Assembly: GCF_014066305.1 (NCBI RefSeq)
Contig: NW_023501053.1
Location: forward strand, 204,501 to 268,500
DNA: 64,000 nucleotides
Direction: 5' to 3'
Source of the DNA: Letharia columbiana
Lineage: Eukaryota; Ascomycota; Lecanoromycetes; Lecanorales; Parmeliaceae
Positions 12,054 through 23,092 of the stretch are shown piece by piece (the stretch's first letter is position 1; every line of letters starts with the position of its first letter). The notes under the pieces are model-generated. The model was not told the DNA's origin. It ran no database searches and saw only the letters and a program-made list of their open reading frames with translations. The translations under genes were made by a program, and so were the position numbers.

Positions 12054-12568
12054 GTCGTCTGCTGTAGAACGGAAAATGAAAAATGAACGACGCTACAAAG
12101 CCGCGATCCAGGGGTTTGCTGGTGATTGTGGTAGTGGTAATGGTAGTGGTAGTGAAGAGGCAATTGGCCCTGTCAGCCTGCCTAACAGCGATTCACTTGA
12201 TTCGCAGAATGTCTGAATAACTTCTCAAATGCCTTTTTGGTAATGTTGAAGGCATTGGGGCAAAGTTGAACAATAATCAAAAGCCAAGCCACTCCGTTGT
12301 TGACGTTCAGTTGGCTCAGCCTTGTTAGGGAATTTTGGCGTTTCTGCTTCTCCCCACTCTTTCTGTTGCATGGCCATGTTACGCTACCAAACAATCCCTT
12401 CTCATGCACTAGATTCTCCAACCCCAGGAGCCCAACTGCGACACTGACACTGTATCTGCCAAGACTCATGGTTTGAAGCAGCTGTTCTTTCAAGAGATGC
12501 ATTGCGATGGCGGGTCCCCCGTAAGACACTTCAATCCCTTTGGCACAAGCTACATGTTTTGACCAACG
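12054..12568. other. Divergent intergenic region, Sel1 gene / 2EXR gene
   Basis: This 515-bp stretch separates two divergent start codons. A short imperfect GGTAGT/GGTAATG tract occurs at about 12120-12160. A 153-codon open frame on the minus strand overlaps the start of the 2EXR gene and shows no domain; I regard it as chance. Confidence 0.45.
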
Positions 12569-13441
12569 ATGTATAGAGCACAGCATCTGAGTTCCAACTT
12601 CCTCGAGCTTCCCTCCGAGATACGTAATCGTATTTACGCCCATCTTCTCGTCGACGAGGACACGTATACCGAGGGTAAGGACTCAAAGTTCATTCGTGAT
12701 GACATTGGTGGCATCCTCATCCGGGAACTTTACCCAGGATTCTACAAGGCTGGCTCTAGACGGAGGTCGTACTTGACACCAGATTGGGATCCAATCCACC
12801 ACAAAGAACGGAGAACCACTTACACTCTGGATTCTAAAGTCCAACTCCAGCTTTTCTACGTGTGTCGTCAGGTTTACAACGAGGCCTCTTACATCTTTTA
12901 CGCACATAATCGCTTCTACGTGGATACAATAGACACTTTTGTTCCATTCCTTGAAGATCGTCCGGTCCATGTTCGAGATCTCATTAAGACGATATCGATT
13001 CCGGTGCCCTACGGAGTCCAAAAAGACGAGGGAGGGGAAGATATCCCGAGATTCTGTAATGTCAAGGTATCGACCTTTGAAAAAGCATGTGCAGATCTGG
13101 CTACCCGCCCAGAGCTCACGGCGAATCTAGAGCAATTGGATCTCCGCGTCTGGGACTATTATGGAGAGGAGGAGTACAACATGGTAGGCAGTCTCGACAT
13201 GGATACTGTACGGATATCCACATACTGCGCAGGAGAACTCGCCTCGATGGCGGACCCTCGGATAATGACTCTGTCCTTTTTCGATTGGCACCATTCAGCC
13301 ATGGCTGGGCCTGAAGGACAGTCCGTCTTTGAACCGCTGCCAGATCATATTCGCCGAAAGCTTCAAAGGCTTAGGGACATGTCTAAGCTTGAAAACGATG
13401 ACGACGACAGTAGTGGGGATGATGGCAACGACGATCGATGA
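12569..13441 (+). CDS. 2EXR / F-box-like domain protein
   Basis: A single exon gives 290 aa. The N-terminus has the common fungal motif FLELPSEIRNRIYAHLL, found in large Pezizomycotina families annotated as 2EXR or F-box-like, followed by VCRQVYNEASYIFYAHNRF, which is also typical. The biochemical role of the family is unknown; an adaptor function is only guessed. The C-terminus is Asp-rich. The reading frame stops at 13439, but another frame continues with similar acidic composition (DEDDGDDFEENL...) for about 35 codons, so the last residues may be affected by a small indel. The start is the first ATG, 12 codons before the motif. Confidence 0.75.
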   Translation: MYRAQHLSSNFLELPSEIRNRIYAHLLVDEDTYTEGKDSKFIRDDIGGILIRELYPGFYKAGSRRRSYLTPDWDPIHHKERRTTYTLDSKVQLQLFYVCRQVYNEASYIFYAHNRFYVDTIDTFVPFLEDRPVHVRDLIKTISIPVPYGVQKDEGGEDIPRFCNVKVSTFEKACADLATRPELTANLEQLDLRVWDYYGEEEYNMVGSLDMDTVRISTYCAGELASMADPRIMTLSFFDWHHSAMAGPEGQSVFEPLPDHIRRKLQRLRDMSKLENDDDDSSGDDGNDDR

Positions 13442-14224
13442 GGACGACGGCGACGACTTTGAGGAGAACCTCACCCATTCAGATGGCTTCCAAAGGGGCA
13501 TAATGCACGCCATGCTCGGTAACAGGCCGCATCTCACATGTTAATTCCGGCTCCTGATACGAGCAGCAGTTACGCCCCAGAGGGGAAAAGGTGGTTTGAG
13601 GGCGCTGATGTCTTGAATTCTGTACTACCAGGGGTATTACACTAGACGAGTCAATCGTTGATGACTGAGGCATTTTAGATAGAATCTTAGCGGACAGAAA
13701 ATGTCTCTACCCTCCTGGGATTTTCATTGCTTTTGAGGACTCTAACCGCAACAATTGCCATTTCTCTCGCCACAGCTGAATCACGAGCAGCTTCTCCTAC
13801 TCTATAATCTACAAAATCCCTACTCTCCTACAACGGGTTGATATCTTACTTCTTGAGGAGGACTTGCCCATTATTGGCCGTGATCTTGCATTCTCTGAAG
13901 CCACGGTGAATGGCCGCGTCCAGGCTAAGGGCCATATCTTCCTCATAATACTCATGGCTTTTTACTATGCACGATTGGTATTGCACAGACTTAGTTTTAC
14001 TAGGTCAACTGAATCAGCTCCCGTTCCAGTGCTCGGGCAATCTAAGTCTGCAGGAGCAGGTTTGCTTGATCTGGCGTTGGTACTCCATAGCTTTTGCCTC
14101 GACAGACCAACAGACGTCCTTAGGCATAGTACACAGTATGAAAAGCCAGTCGACGACAGATGCTTGCATGGAAACCGTCTTCAATGTAGCGATGATCTGA
14201 GCGATGTCTCTGTTCTATGTCATG
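13442..14224. other. Intergenic, possible small minus-strand exon
   Basis: Convergent region between the 2EXR gene and NOC4. On the minus strand, about 13990..13846 reads as an acidic then basic peptide ending RECKITANNGQVLLKK and a TAA, which looks protein-like. I could not find a consistent upstream exon. The open frame 13864..14232 on the plus strand overlaps it and lacks any domain. No gene is called here. Confidence 0.3.
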
Positions 14225-15963
14225 CTAATTAAAGCTCCAAAGCTTTACAAGAAGGCTGTCCTCCTTGGCTGAATCTCCATCATGCTTCATAAATATCTTC
14301 TTAGGTATCTCATACTCAACTTCTGGGGGCTTCTTGATGTCCTTCGAGAGTTCCGCGTCGAGCATCTATGATGTATTAGCGATTTCAACCCTGCCAAATC
14401 GATCGAAGACACTTACGGTACCATAGGAGTAATCCAGGAAGTCTTCCAGATTGTATGCTTGCTTTGTGAACTGCTCCGAGATTATTTTTGCGATAGTTGC
14501 AACATTTGGATGGTAGTGCGACTGGAGCATCTGGATCTCCCATAGACTGCTCTCTTGTGCATGTGTCTCCATGGGATCTGATTCCCCCTGTCCAAAAGGA
14601 TCTCCCCACGTTTCTTCGTCTTGATCACCCTCGCCAATTCTGTGGATCATGAAAGTACAACTAGGGTGACTCTTCAGAAGGTTATATATCCAAGGTACTA
14701 CAACAACAATCCCTGATGGTGGTGCGAAGAGGCTTAAGCGGGCGAGCCGCTTGACAAAGCTTGCTACCAAAGCTGCTGGCAGATGCGTCGATGCTAAGAA
14801 GGTGTCGAGAAGTCTGAAGAAGCGCGAGCGGTGCTTCGAGTGGAGTATTCTAGAATCAAGGAGAGAGTAGAGCTTCCGATAGAACTGGGGGTAGTCCAGG
14901 TTCTTGTGCTGGATCAAATAGAAAAGACCAGAGAGCGAGAGTAGCGAAGTTGACCCGCCAACATTGAATGAGTCCGTTAAAAAGTCCATGAGTAATTCCA
15001 CTCTCAGAAACCATGGCGCTATTCGATATGACATCAGCTCGAGGATTGTTTTGCGCTGGTTTTTGCTAAGGTCTTGACGCAGCAGTGCCATCCATGCCTT
15101 CTGAGCCTGCTTCTTATGTGCAGGCATTGAGTGTATATCGCGCTTTGATTTGTTGGGAGACCCCACGTAAAAGATTCCAATCTCTTCCTGCTGTTCTGGG
15201 ATCGATTCTATGACGGCCATGATAGTGAGTATGTTTTGCACAAGAGCATCGGGACCATTGTTGGAGGCGAGGTCACTGGAGCGGATCAGCAAATGTCCGG
15301 TGAGGGTGGGCTTGACACATACGCCAAACAGGCAAAGGTATAGTATCGGACGTCGTCGTATTTTTCGACATACTTTTCCACGAATTCGGTCCTAGTTTCT
15401 TCGGCAACATTTTCCTCGATCAGAGTCTGGACAAGTTTTCCGAAAAGACCATTTTGCCAGACAGCGTCTTCAGATTGATTCAAGTGTAACGCTTTCTCCT
15501 TGACTAGTCGCATAACGACAGTCAATACCGTGCTCTGTTTACCAGTTCCTCCGTTTCTAAGCAACCGCAACAATCCTTGCTCATAGTCCTGCAACCTCTC
15601 TCTGAGCCATTGCACTATTGTAGCTTCATTACCAGAGCCTTCTCGGAGCTTGCTCAGACTTCCTCCAGCCATCAATCTACAGAACACTCGACAGAGTGTC
15701 ACCGCGGCAACAATGTCTTCGTCTAATGCCCCAACTTTTTCTTGCAAGTATTGTAGTAGGGTATGTATGTTGTTGTAATTGGTCCTTGATTGAAATATTT
15801 TTTCTTCGAGCTGCAGAGCTTGATCTTGGAAGTCGACTTCCCGGGGGGAGTCCACTGTCACCGTCCGGCTCTTCTTCGAGATACGAAATGTTTCATCCTT
15901 TCGCTTCCTCTTTTTTCCAGGCTCGACCCTGCTAGTGGTAGCTTTGGCCATTATCGGCTGCAT
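14225..15963 (-). CDS. NOC4: Nucleolar complex protein 4, ribosome biogenesis
   Basis: Three exons, 15963..15323, 15275..14417 and 14365..14225, give about 546 aa. Noc4 pairs with Nop14 in the nucleolus and is needed for 40S subunit maturation and export. The N-terminus is Lys/Arg-rich (GKKRKRKDETF), fitting nucleolar targeting. The central and C-terminal parts match the CBF/Mak21 family (SLSGLFYLIQHKNLDYPQFY, SRFFRLLDTFLASTHLPAAL, FVKRLARLSLFAPP). Exon 3 supplies the expected C-terminus (MLDAELSKDIKKPPEVEYEI). Introns are 47 and 51 nt. A second in-frame ATG lies four codons downstream (MAKATT) and may be the true start. ATP4 is transcribed divergently 208 bp away. Confidence 0.92.
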
Positions 15964-16171
15964 TGTGTCCTGTGAATGCTCGGATCTAGAGAAGTCATGG
16001 CTCCCGAGGGACTTTTGAAGTTGATAATGCCAAGCTATGAAATGTACCGCCTAATCTTATCGAGTCTAGGGTGACCGTCTTCTCTTGCCAAGACCACTAG
16101 GGCTATTCAGAAAAGGTCGCTTCATTTCACATCAAGCCCTCAAGCTTTCCTTCCACGACCACACAACCACA
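15964..16171. promoter_or_regulatory. Compact divergent promoter, NOC4 / ATP4
   Basis: Only 208 bp separate the start codons of NOC4 (-) and ATP4 (+), so both core promoters and leaders must fit here. The ATP4 side is C/A-rich just before the ATG. I see no clear TATA box. Confidence 0.6.
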
Positions 16172-17079
16172 ATGGCATCTCGATTGGCAAGGAGCGCTGT
16201 CGGTAAGTTCTACAAGTTCGGCATAAGCCGTTTCTTTGGCATTGAGTATTATGCTAATCTATAGTAGGTGTTGCCCGACTCCGACCAGCTATCCCAATCC
16301 GCACCCTCCCTTCGCTCTCCACCACTCTGACCTCAAGGCGATATGCATCTAACGTCCCTACACAAGAACCATCGAAGAAGGCACAGTCAATCATTGATGC
16401 TCTGCCCGGCTCTTCTTTGATCTCCAAAACAGCCATCTTGTCCGTTGGGGCTTCGCTCTCAGCCTTCGCCATAAGCAATGAGTTCTATGTTGTCAACGAA
16501 GAGTCAGTTGTTATGCTTGCGACATTGAGCGTTTTCTGGGCTGTGTTTCACTATGGCGGACCGATGTACAAGGACTGGGCTGAAGGGCAAGTGAATAAGA
16601 TCAAGAACATCTTGAATGCTGCCAGGGAAGACCATACGAGCGCAGTGAAGGCAAGGATCAACAACGTAAAAGAGTTGGGAAGCGTGATTGATGTTACAAA
16701 ACAGCTGTTCGAGGTCTCGAAGGTACAATCCTGGGACGGATCTGTAAATTGAGGATCGTGGCTAAAAAGTACTAGGAGACGGCCAAGCTGGAAGCTCAAG
16801 CTTTCGAGCTGGAGCAGAAGACCGCATTGGCTGCTGAAGCGAAGTCGGTGCTAGATTCGTGGGTCAGATATGAAGGTCAGGTCAAGCAACGGCAGCAGAA
16901 GGAGCTCGCGGAGAGCATTATTAGCAAGATCACAAAGGAGCTGGAGAATCCTAAGACTTTACAACAGATCCTTCAGCAAAGTGTAGCGGACGTTGAGAGT
17001 ATGTAATTGAGACGCTCTGTGTCACGATTCCTGTAATGCTGACAATCGTGCAGAGATCGTATCGTCCAAGGCACAATAA
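16172..17079 (+). CDS. ATP4: Mitochondrial F1Fo ATP synthase subunit 4 (subunit b)
   Basis: Four exons, 16172..16202, 16268..16722, 16776..16998 and 17054..17079, give about 244 aa, the normal family length. Subunit b is the peripheral stalk anchored in the inner mitochondrial membrane. The N-terminus is a basic, Ser-rich mitochondrial presequence (MASRLARSAV...RRYAS). Two hydrophobic segments follow (AILSVGASLSAFAISNEFYV and VVMLATLSVFWAVFHYG), then a long charged helix. The last exon encodes only the final eight or so residues (KIVSSKAQ). The first intron ends in TAGTAG, so two acceptors three bases apart are possible; using the upstream one adds a Val. Introns 2 and 3 are 53 and 55 nt. Confidence 0.94.
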
Positions 17080-17637
17080 AAGACTTCTCGAACTGTATGT
17101 GTACTCTATCTTTGCGTCGATTAAGTAGATACAACATTGCCCAAAACGTGAGCTACGTGCTTTGAAACGCCTGTGATCTACCTCCAGGGATAGAAGGACC
17201 TTCCCAATACTCATTTGCAATTGCCACCCAAATGCTCACTGCTGGACTAACGTGGCCATGAAGAGGCACAGAAGGGGCCGCAATTTATTCCCAACGCCTT
17301 TTGATTGACAGTAACTCGGAACCGTAGTCAGGTCAGTGGAGAGGCTGGTAGAGGAAGGTTCCTAATCTCAGAGCATTTACATTCTGGCTGCAATCCCACC
17401 GTACCCGATCATCACTTGACTCGCTATGGTACTGATCTTGAGACAGTGATCTGTTAGGAGATAGTGGTACGGCCGGGAGTGTAGTCGGGTTTCAGCCCTA
17501 ATCTTATCAAGCTCCAAAGACGCTTGGGGCCATTCCTGAACACATCAAAGTCACCATCACTGGACGCACACAGGTACTGAGCGACCGGCAACATAGGCTG
17601 GGGTCAGAATCCAGAATTGAGGAATTTGAAACCAACG
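17080..17637. other. Intergenic, ATP4 to CSN4
   Basis: This 558-bp stretch holds the ATP4 3' UTR and the CSN4 promoter. I see no coding or RNA feature. Confidence 0.45.
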
Positions 17638-18954
17638 ATGGAGTCTCCAAGTACTCGCGAAACCCTTGCAAAGCTCGAGAACCCGTCAACCTCTCAATCA
17701 GAGAAACCGTCCGGCTACAATGATCTCCTACGCCAGATCACCTCCAGCTCAGATCCCTCCCAAGTGCCACCGAACCTTATAGCGTTCATCGACTCGATAC
17801 TAAAGGATTCTTTGGGCATTATAGCGGCGAGACCGTTACTAGCATCAGCCGTTGAGGCCATCGGCTCAATCAAGAGTACAGAGTCCAAGATTGAGGTCGG
17901 GACCCACGCTTTACAGATTTTGGAGTCAAGGGTTGTTTCATTTGAGGAGCAAGATGCTATGATACGGGAGATCACGGCAGATGCCTATCAAGAGCAGGAA
18001 GACTTTATTGACGCCGCGAAGATGCTACAAGGCATACAACTAGAATCATCACAACGTAAGATCTCAGACGATGCAAAAGTCAAGACCTGGATGCGGATCT
18101 GCCGACTTTACATCGAAGAGGATGACACTACGAGCGCTGAAAGCTACCTGAACCGGGCAAAGAATCTACTCTACAAAGTGGAGGACCCAGAACTCAACCT
18201 CATGTTTCATCTCTCTCAGGCTCGAATACTTGATGCTCGGCGAAAGTTTCTCGACGCCAGCTCAGCATACCATAGCGTCAGCTTCAACATGACACTCGCC
18301 GAAGAAGAACGCATGCATGCTCTTTCTGCAGCTATCAAATGCGCTGTGTTAGCACCCGCAGGCCCACAACGATCACGTACTCTCGCAAAGCTATACAAAG
18401 ACGAGAGAGCACCTCATGTCGCTGAATTTGGCATTCTAGAGAAGATGTTCTTGGATCGTCTACTCTCGGTAGAGGAAGTCGACAAATTCGCAGACAGCCT
18501 TGCCCCTCATCAGCTTGCAAGGACGAGTGATGGGTCTACGGTCCTTCGAAAGGCTGTTATAGAACACAATCTTCTGAGCACTTCCAGACTGTACAACAAC
18601 ATCGGGGTCAACGAACTTGGCTTACTGCTAGATCTTGATGTTGAGCGAAGTGAAGAATATGCGGCTGGCATGATGGAACAGGGACGCTTGACAGGCAGGA
18701 TAGATCAGATTGACGGGATGATCTTCTTCGACGGTGGTGAAGGTAGTGAGGAGAGGACAAATGGAGGGCAGGCTGGTAACGTGGTTGGTCGTGACCTTAG
18801 GAAATGGGATGCCAAGGTGCAAGGTGTTGCAGAAGAGGTTGAGCGCGTTGCTTCTACGTTGCAAGCTCTGTATCCGGTTCGTTCTCCGTTAATGACCTGT
18901 GAAGTCGAGCTGACAACATGATAGGATTTCTCGAGTGCCAATTTGGTCCATTAG
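17638..18954 (+). CDS. CSN4: COP9 signalosome subunit 4
   Basis: Two exons, 17638..18876 and 18925..18954, give about 422 aa. CSN4 is a PCI-domain subunit of the COP9 signalosome, which removes Nedd8 from cullin ubiquitin ligases; in filamentous fungi it affects development and light response. TPR-like helices fill the N-terminal two-thirds (DDAKVKTWMRICRLYIEEDD, YLNRAKNLLYKVEDPELNLM). The PCI region lies near residues 300-390 (AVIEHNLLSTSRLYNNIGV, LLLDLDVERSEEYAAGMMEQ, GRIDQIDGMIFF). The last ten codons (DFSSANLVH-stop) come from a small exon after a 48-nt intron with a GTTCGT donor and GCTGACA branch motif. The first ATG of the frame is at 17638. Confidence 0.92.
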
Positions 18955-21150
18955 CGAAGATTTCGGCATTGCATTGCGAAGGCGCACAGATCTGCATACT
19001 GGCGATAGACAAAACGGTGGCAAGCAACCCCATGGCGTTACGATTGATGACTAAAGAGACACCAATGAAATGCATATCATGAGTTCGTCATGATGCTGAG
19101 GTTTCCTTATTGCAAACTGACCGCATATCCATGTGCCGAAACATTTCCTAACTTCTCAGAGATTCTCACAATACGGATCGTCATTTGCCCACCCATGCTC
19201 GGATCAGGCCTTCGTCTGGTACTCACAGCCACAACGTGTTCAATAAGGCCAAAGCGATTTGATGACCTTTTTACGGGCCACGAAAGTGGTGCCGTAAGAC
19301 TATTCGCTTCAGTACAGGGGCAGCTGAAGCTGCACGCTGGTGGAGTCTGTAGCCCGAAAGATTCTTTCTTTACCGTTGATTTCTCCACAACATGAGAGCA
19401 TAAGGGCACCTCTACCGTACCTGAAAATCTGTTTGGGGCTTGAGATGCACCACTCCTCCTAACATGACGACTATCCCTTCACAGAATGCCCATCTACCCC
19501 GGCAGTCGTCTTCGTCTCCGCCTTTACACCCTCGAGCTGGCGCAGCGCCCGTATCCTCGCAGACATATCCGCACTATGCCAAATCGCCCGCGCAGTCATT
19601 TGCCTCGCCGCCACTGCCTTCTCGACCTGGGGAAAACAAGCGACAGCTACTTCCAATGCGAAAATCCGTCCGGACTATCACCTGCTTCTTCGCCCTCAAT
19701 ATATTCCCCAGGAACTGGCTCTACTTCCATGTCCCCAGATGCTGAACGGAAGAACAATTGGGGCAAGCGCTTCGCGGGCAATATGCTCATTGGCCACGGG
19801 GTAAGAGCGAGCACGACTACAATCACTTCGTCCGAGAAGCTACCAATCAATGTCTCGCCAATGGGGAGACAAGAACCCAGTAACCCCCCTAAACGTCTGA
19901 ACACGGGGCATCTTCTTCGCTGGAGCCTCCCATTACTGGAGCGGTCATTGTTCAAGGTCTTGGTGAGGTCATGACCTTCACACGAAGATAATGATAGAAG
20001 CTAGAGTTCTCTACCCGAGAAGCAGAAAGAAAGCAGAGAATTCACTTGTTGCACAGGGTCTAGACCGCGTTTCCAAAGAAGAGCATGTCATTTTGCAGAC
20101 TACCAGCGTCATATTGGTCAAAATTAGCATCGAGCACAAGCTCATAGGTGTTGACGGAGAACCCAAATTTTTCCAAACACGTCCATGTCCTGTACTATAC
20201 TACAACGGGGCTCTTGCGCCAAAGGCTGGGTTTGCCCCTAGATCATGGCCCGTTCCGGCCTTGTCTTGTCGTCATGAACGCCCCTTTCCGAGTTGCAAGC
20301 CATTTTCCATGAGTAGTACATATATTCACAATTGATGCTGCGCCCGACTCGTAGGCAGCAACTCAATACGCATCTTACTGAAGAGAAGCTAATTCCGAAA
20401 GCTCTACGCCAGCAGCCGCAGGCCAACTATATCTCGAGCAGATGATTTTGCCATTGCTCAATGCGATGATCCGGTATTGGAAGAGGAGTGCTCAGACTCG
20501 CCCGTCTATCTTTCGATGTTGAGCTATGTAATTGATCTTTTGCCAACGAATATGTCAGCCGGCCCAAGATTGGCTCATCAAATTGCTGGCTGAGAGCGCA
20601 CCTACAAGGTGGTTCTGCCACCATCATTCTTCCACAAGTCTCCAGCAACCGGATGATTGTATTGATCACCGGGATAAGTTCTTGGAGAATACAAGCCTGG
20701 TCTCAATCCCGAATACCCGATGGAGCCCGCCTAGTTTCTCAAATGATCAATATCTGTTATTCCAGTCACACCACAGGCCCCTATCCTGGCTTGGTCGCCA
20801 TAAACGCTGATGCAGATGCACGACAAGAAGGTCAACCCTGGTGAGCATGCGGAAATTTTCCATTATCTAAATTCCATCATAAACCTCCAAGCAATAGATC
20901 AGTTGTAAAAGAAAAAGACGTTTCAATATTTTTGATAGCGAAAAGCATCAAGATAACAATGGAAAATGCGATAGAGGCGAAAGAAGTCGAAAGGAAGGTT
21001 TGGGAGATGTTTGATCCCAAAAAATTTGGGACCGTCATGTCTCTGTACATGAGTGAAATAATAGTACGGCATTTTTGAACTTTTGCACGAGCCAGTTCTC
21101 CCTTTCACCATGTCGAAACCGTCCCTTTTGGTCTCTGGCTGCCGGCCTGA
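18955..21150. other. Gene-poor stretch
   Basis: About 2.2 kb between CSN4 and the convergent FAD oxidase gene. Apart from the broken coding region at 19464-19991 I recognise nothing. Short open frames on both strands lack domains. The part around 20240-21110 shows no repeat that I can define. Confidence 0.4.
19464..19991 (+). pseudogene. Broken or unresolved coding region
   Basis: From the ATG at 19464 one frame reads a Ser/Pro-rich peptide (MTTIPSQNAHLPRQSSSS... through FASPPLPSRPG at about 19635). The next frame then continues with equally protein-like sequence (SGLSPASSPSIYSPGTG, ERKNNWGKRFAGNMLIGHG to 19800). The first frame resumes with ITGAVIVQGLGEVMTFTRR and a stop at 19989-19991. No GT donor explains the first frame change, so a single-base indel or sequencing error is likely. 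A GTAAGA donor follows GHG at 19801, but the only acceptor that restores frame is a weak GGAG at 19925. The family is not recognised. Confidence 0.32.
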
Positions 21151-22673
21151 TCAATCTTCAAGGTCTCTTAGCTCCCTCTCAGGGAGCAGAATATTTTTCG
21201 GGTAGCCCTCGAAACTCCGATCCCACTCCCATCTTTGAGTCATTTCTACACTCAGTTCACCCTTGAGCATCTCCACTACATACTGACCTATGATTGGAAG
21301 GAATTTCCAGCCCTTTGAATTGATGAGCAATATCCGGGACAAAGTGTTTGGAATTTCAGACTTACATGGAAAGAACCTAGAGACAAGCCCGTCAGCAGAT
21401 GCTCATCAGAAGGAGGAGGAAAGAGGCTTACCAGCCGTAGCTATATACAGATTCTGACAGCGAGGGTGCGGACAGATGTACCAATTGTTGTCCTGAGTAA
21501 TTCCATCCCTGTGTTGTTTGTAAGAAAGGCGGTGGTTGGCTCCTCCTTGTGAACGGACGCGTACCAACAAAATCTATAGACATCGGGCCTAAGCCCTTTT
21601 ATCTCCTTGCCGTATATGCCGTTCAAGACCCTACCAACTTCTTCACGAATGCCGCTGGGCATATTCTCCGGCGATGTCCACCGACTTCTTTCGATGCTGG
21701 TGAGCGGGACCGATAGTGATTGACCAGAAGCTGGGTGATAGACAGTGTTACGAAAAGGGACATCGCGTATGAATTTGAGCTGCCGTTGGGGCGTGGGCGG
21801 CATTGTTTCGCCTGCGAAAAAAACAAACGCGGTCAGAGTTACCTCCATATTTTATGATTCGAAGGGTACCATACCCTGGACTTCTCCCGCATCAAGGACA
21901 AAGGCCGCCGCGTTCTGAAAAGTCTTTGCTTGCTCTTCGGTGAGGTTAACAGCCGCTTCGCAGACAGCGCAAGCTGTAATTCTATCTCCGACCTGGAGTT
22001 CCAGCTGCGTAGGAGCACTATCTGCAAGTAATTTGGCAGTGTATGCGCCTGTAGACAAGATTACCTTTGAGGCGCTGAAGGTTCTGCCATCTTCGGTCCG
22101 GATGCCAGTGCAACACCCATTCTTTAGTAGAAGGTTTGCCACAGGAGCGGAAACATAGTGGACACCATTCTCCACAGCAGCTTCAGTGGTGGTTTTCAGC
22201 GCTCTTGCGGCCTCAGCCCAGCCTGACGACGGATTCCAAAGGATATCGTCCACATCGGTGAAGTCGCCGTCGGCATACAACCCTTCAAATCTAGTCTTCA
22301 TCTCCTTTGGGCTAAACAGCTCAGCTTTGACATCAACTCCGAGTTCCTTGTAATTATCAAAAATCTTTTGGACTTTGCCGAACCGTTCATCTGTGGCTTT
22401 TGCAAGACCAGATTGGTGATACCACTGCATATACAAGGGGTCTTCCCTCCATCGTTCTAGAGTCTGCAGGCCAAGTTTGCAGTAGAAAATGTCACTATAG
22501 TCTGACCTGACGATCTTGTTGATATCATGCGAGGCGGCTATCGGACAAGGGAACGGAGCTCTGTCTATCAGAATGACTGTTGGTGCGGGCTTTTCCCTAG
22601 ACAGACTCAATGCAGTACTCGCTCCAAAAACACCGGCGCCGACTATGATATACGAAGAGGCCAATGGAGACAT
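21151..22673 (-). CDS. FAD-dependent amine/imino-acid oxidase (sarcosine/saccharopine/Amadori oxidase-like)
   Basis: Five exons, 22673..21875, 21811..21565, 21508..21432, 21376..21366 and 21312..21151, give about 431 aa. The N-terminus has the dinucleotide-binding fold of DAO-type flavoenzymes (YIIVGAGVFGASTALSLS). ASHDINKIVRSDY and STGAYTAKLL are typical of fungal sarcosine, pipecolate/saccharopine and fructosyl-amine oxidases; these enzymes oxidise secondary amines and release hydrogen peroxide. The exact substrate is not determined. The C-terminal FAD motif (ATAGSFHGWKFLPIIG) needs an 11-nt exon encoding SFH plus part of a Gly codon. A Cys in YRFCW may be the covalent flavin site. Introns are 53-63 nt with correct phases throughout. 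No C-terminal peroxisomal SKL is seen (it ends LRDLED). Confidence 0.88.
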
Positions 22674-23092
22674 TTTGGTAGGCTAAAGCACGAAGGTATA
22701 TTAAGACTGGGAAAGAACCACCAAGCTTCTACCACGGTCCAGCGGAAATCGACGTCATTCTGCATTACCTCCCGAACATGGTCAAAGATAACACAAAATC
22801 TGTATCTCCACCAAGGGATCACCCGTCAATTGAACTTGGTTTAACATAGAGCATATGTTGATTATTCTTTATTTTTTGACTCCTACATCCTCTTGTTTTG
22901 GAAGTACCTACGTAAAACTGTCATGAGAACGAGGGGCTCCAAGCCCAATCAATAATTCGGACTTTTGAGGACTGTGCTGTACTCCATCCATTGAGCTCCT
23001 CTACTTCCTTCATCCTTCCCGGAATGCGTGGCCCCATGGAGCTTTCATTTCGTCGTTAATCATGGAGGTGATGTTGATCCTCTCTGGATAAG
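22674..23092. other. Intergenic, FAD oxidase promoter / PEBP 3' end
   Basis: This 419-bp stretch separates two minus-strand genes and should hold the oxidase promoter. No other feature is seen. Confidence 0.45.

Noticed and set aside
12182..12643. 153-codon minus-strand frame overlapping the start of the 2EXR gene
   Set aside because: It overlaps a gene with a clear family motif and shows no domain itself.
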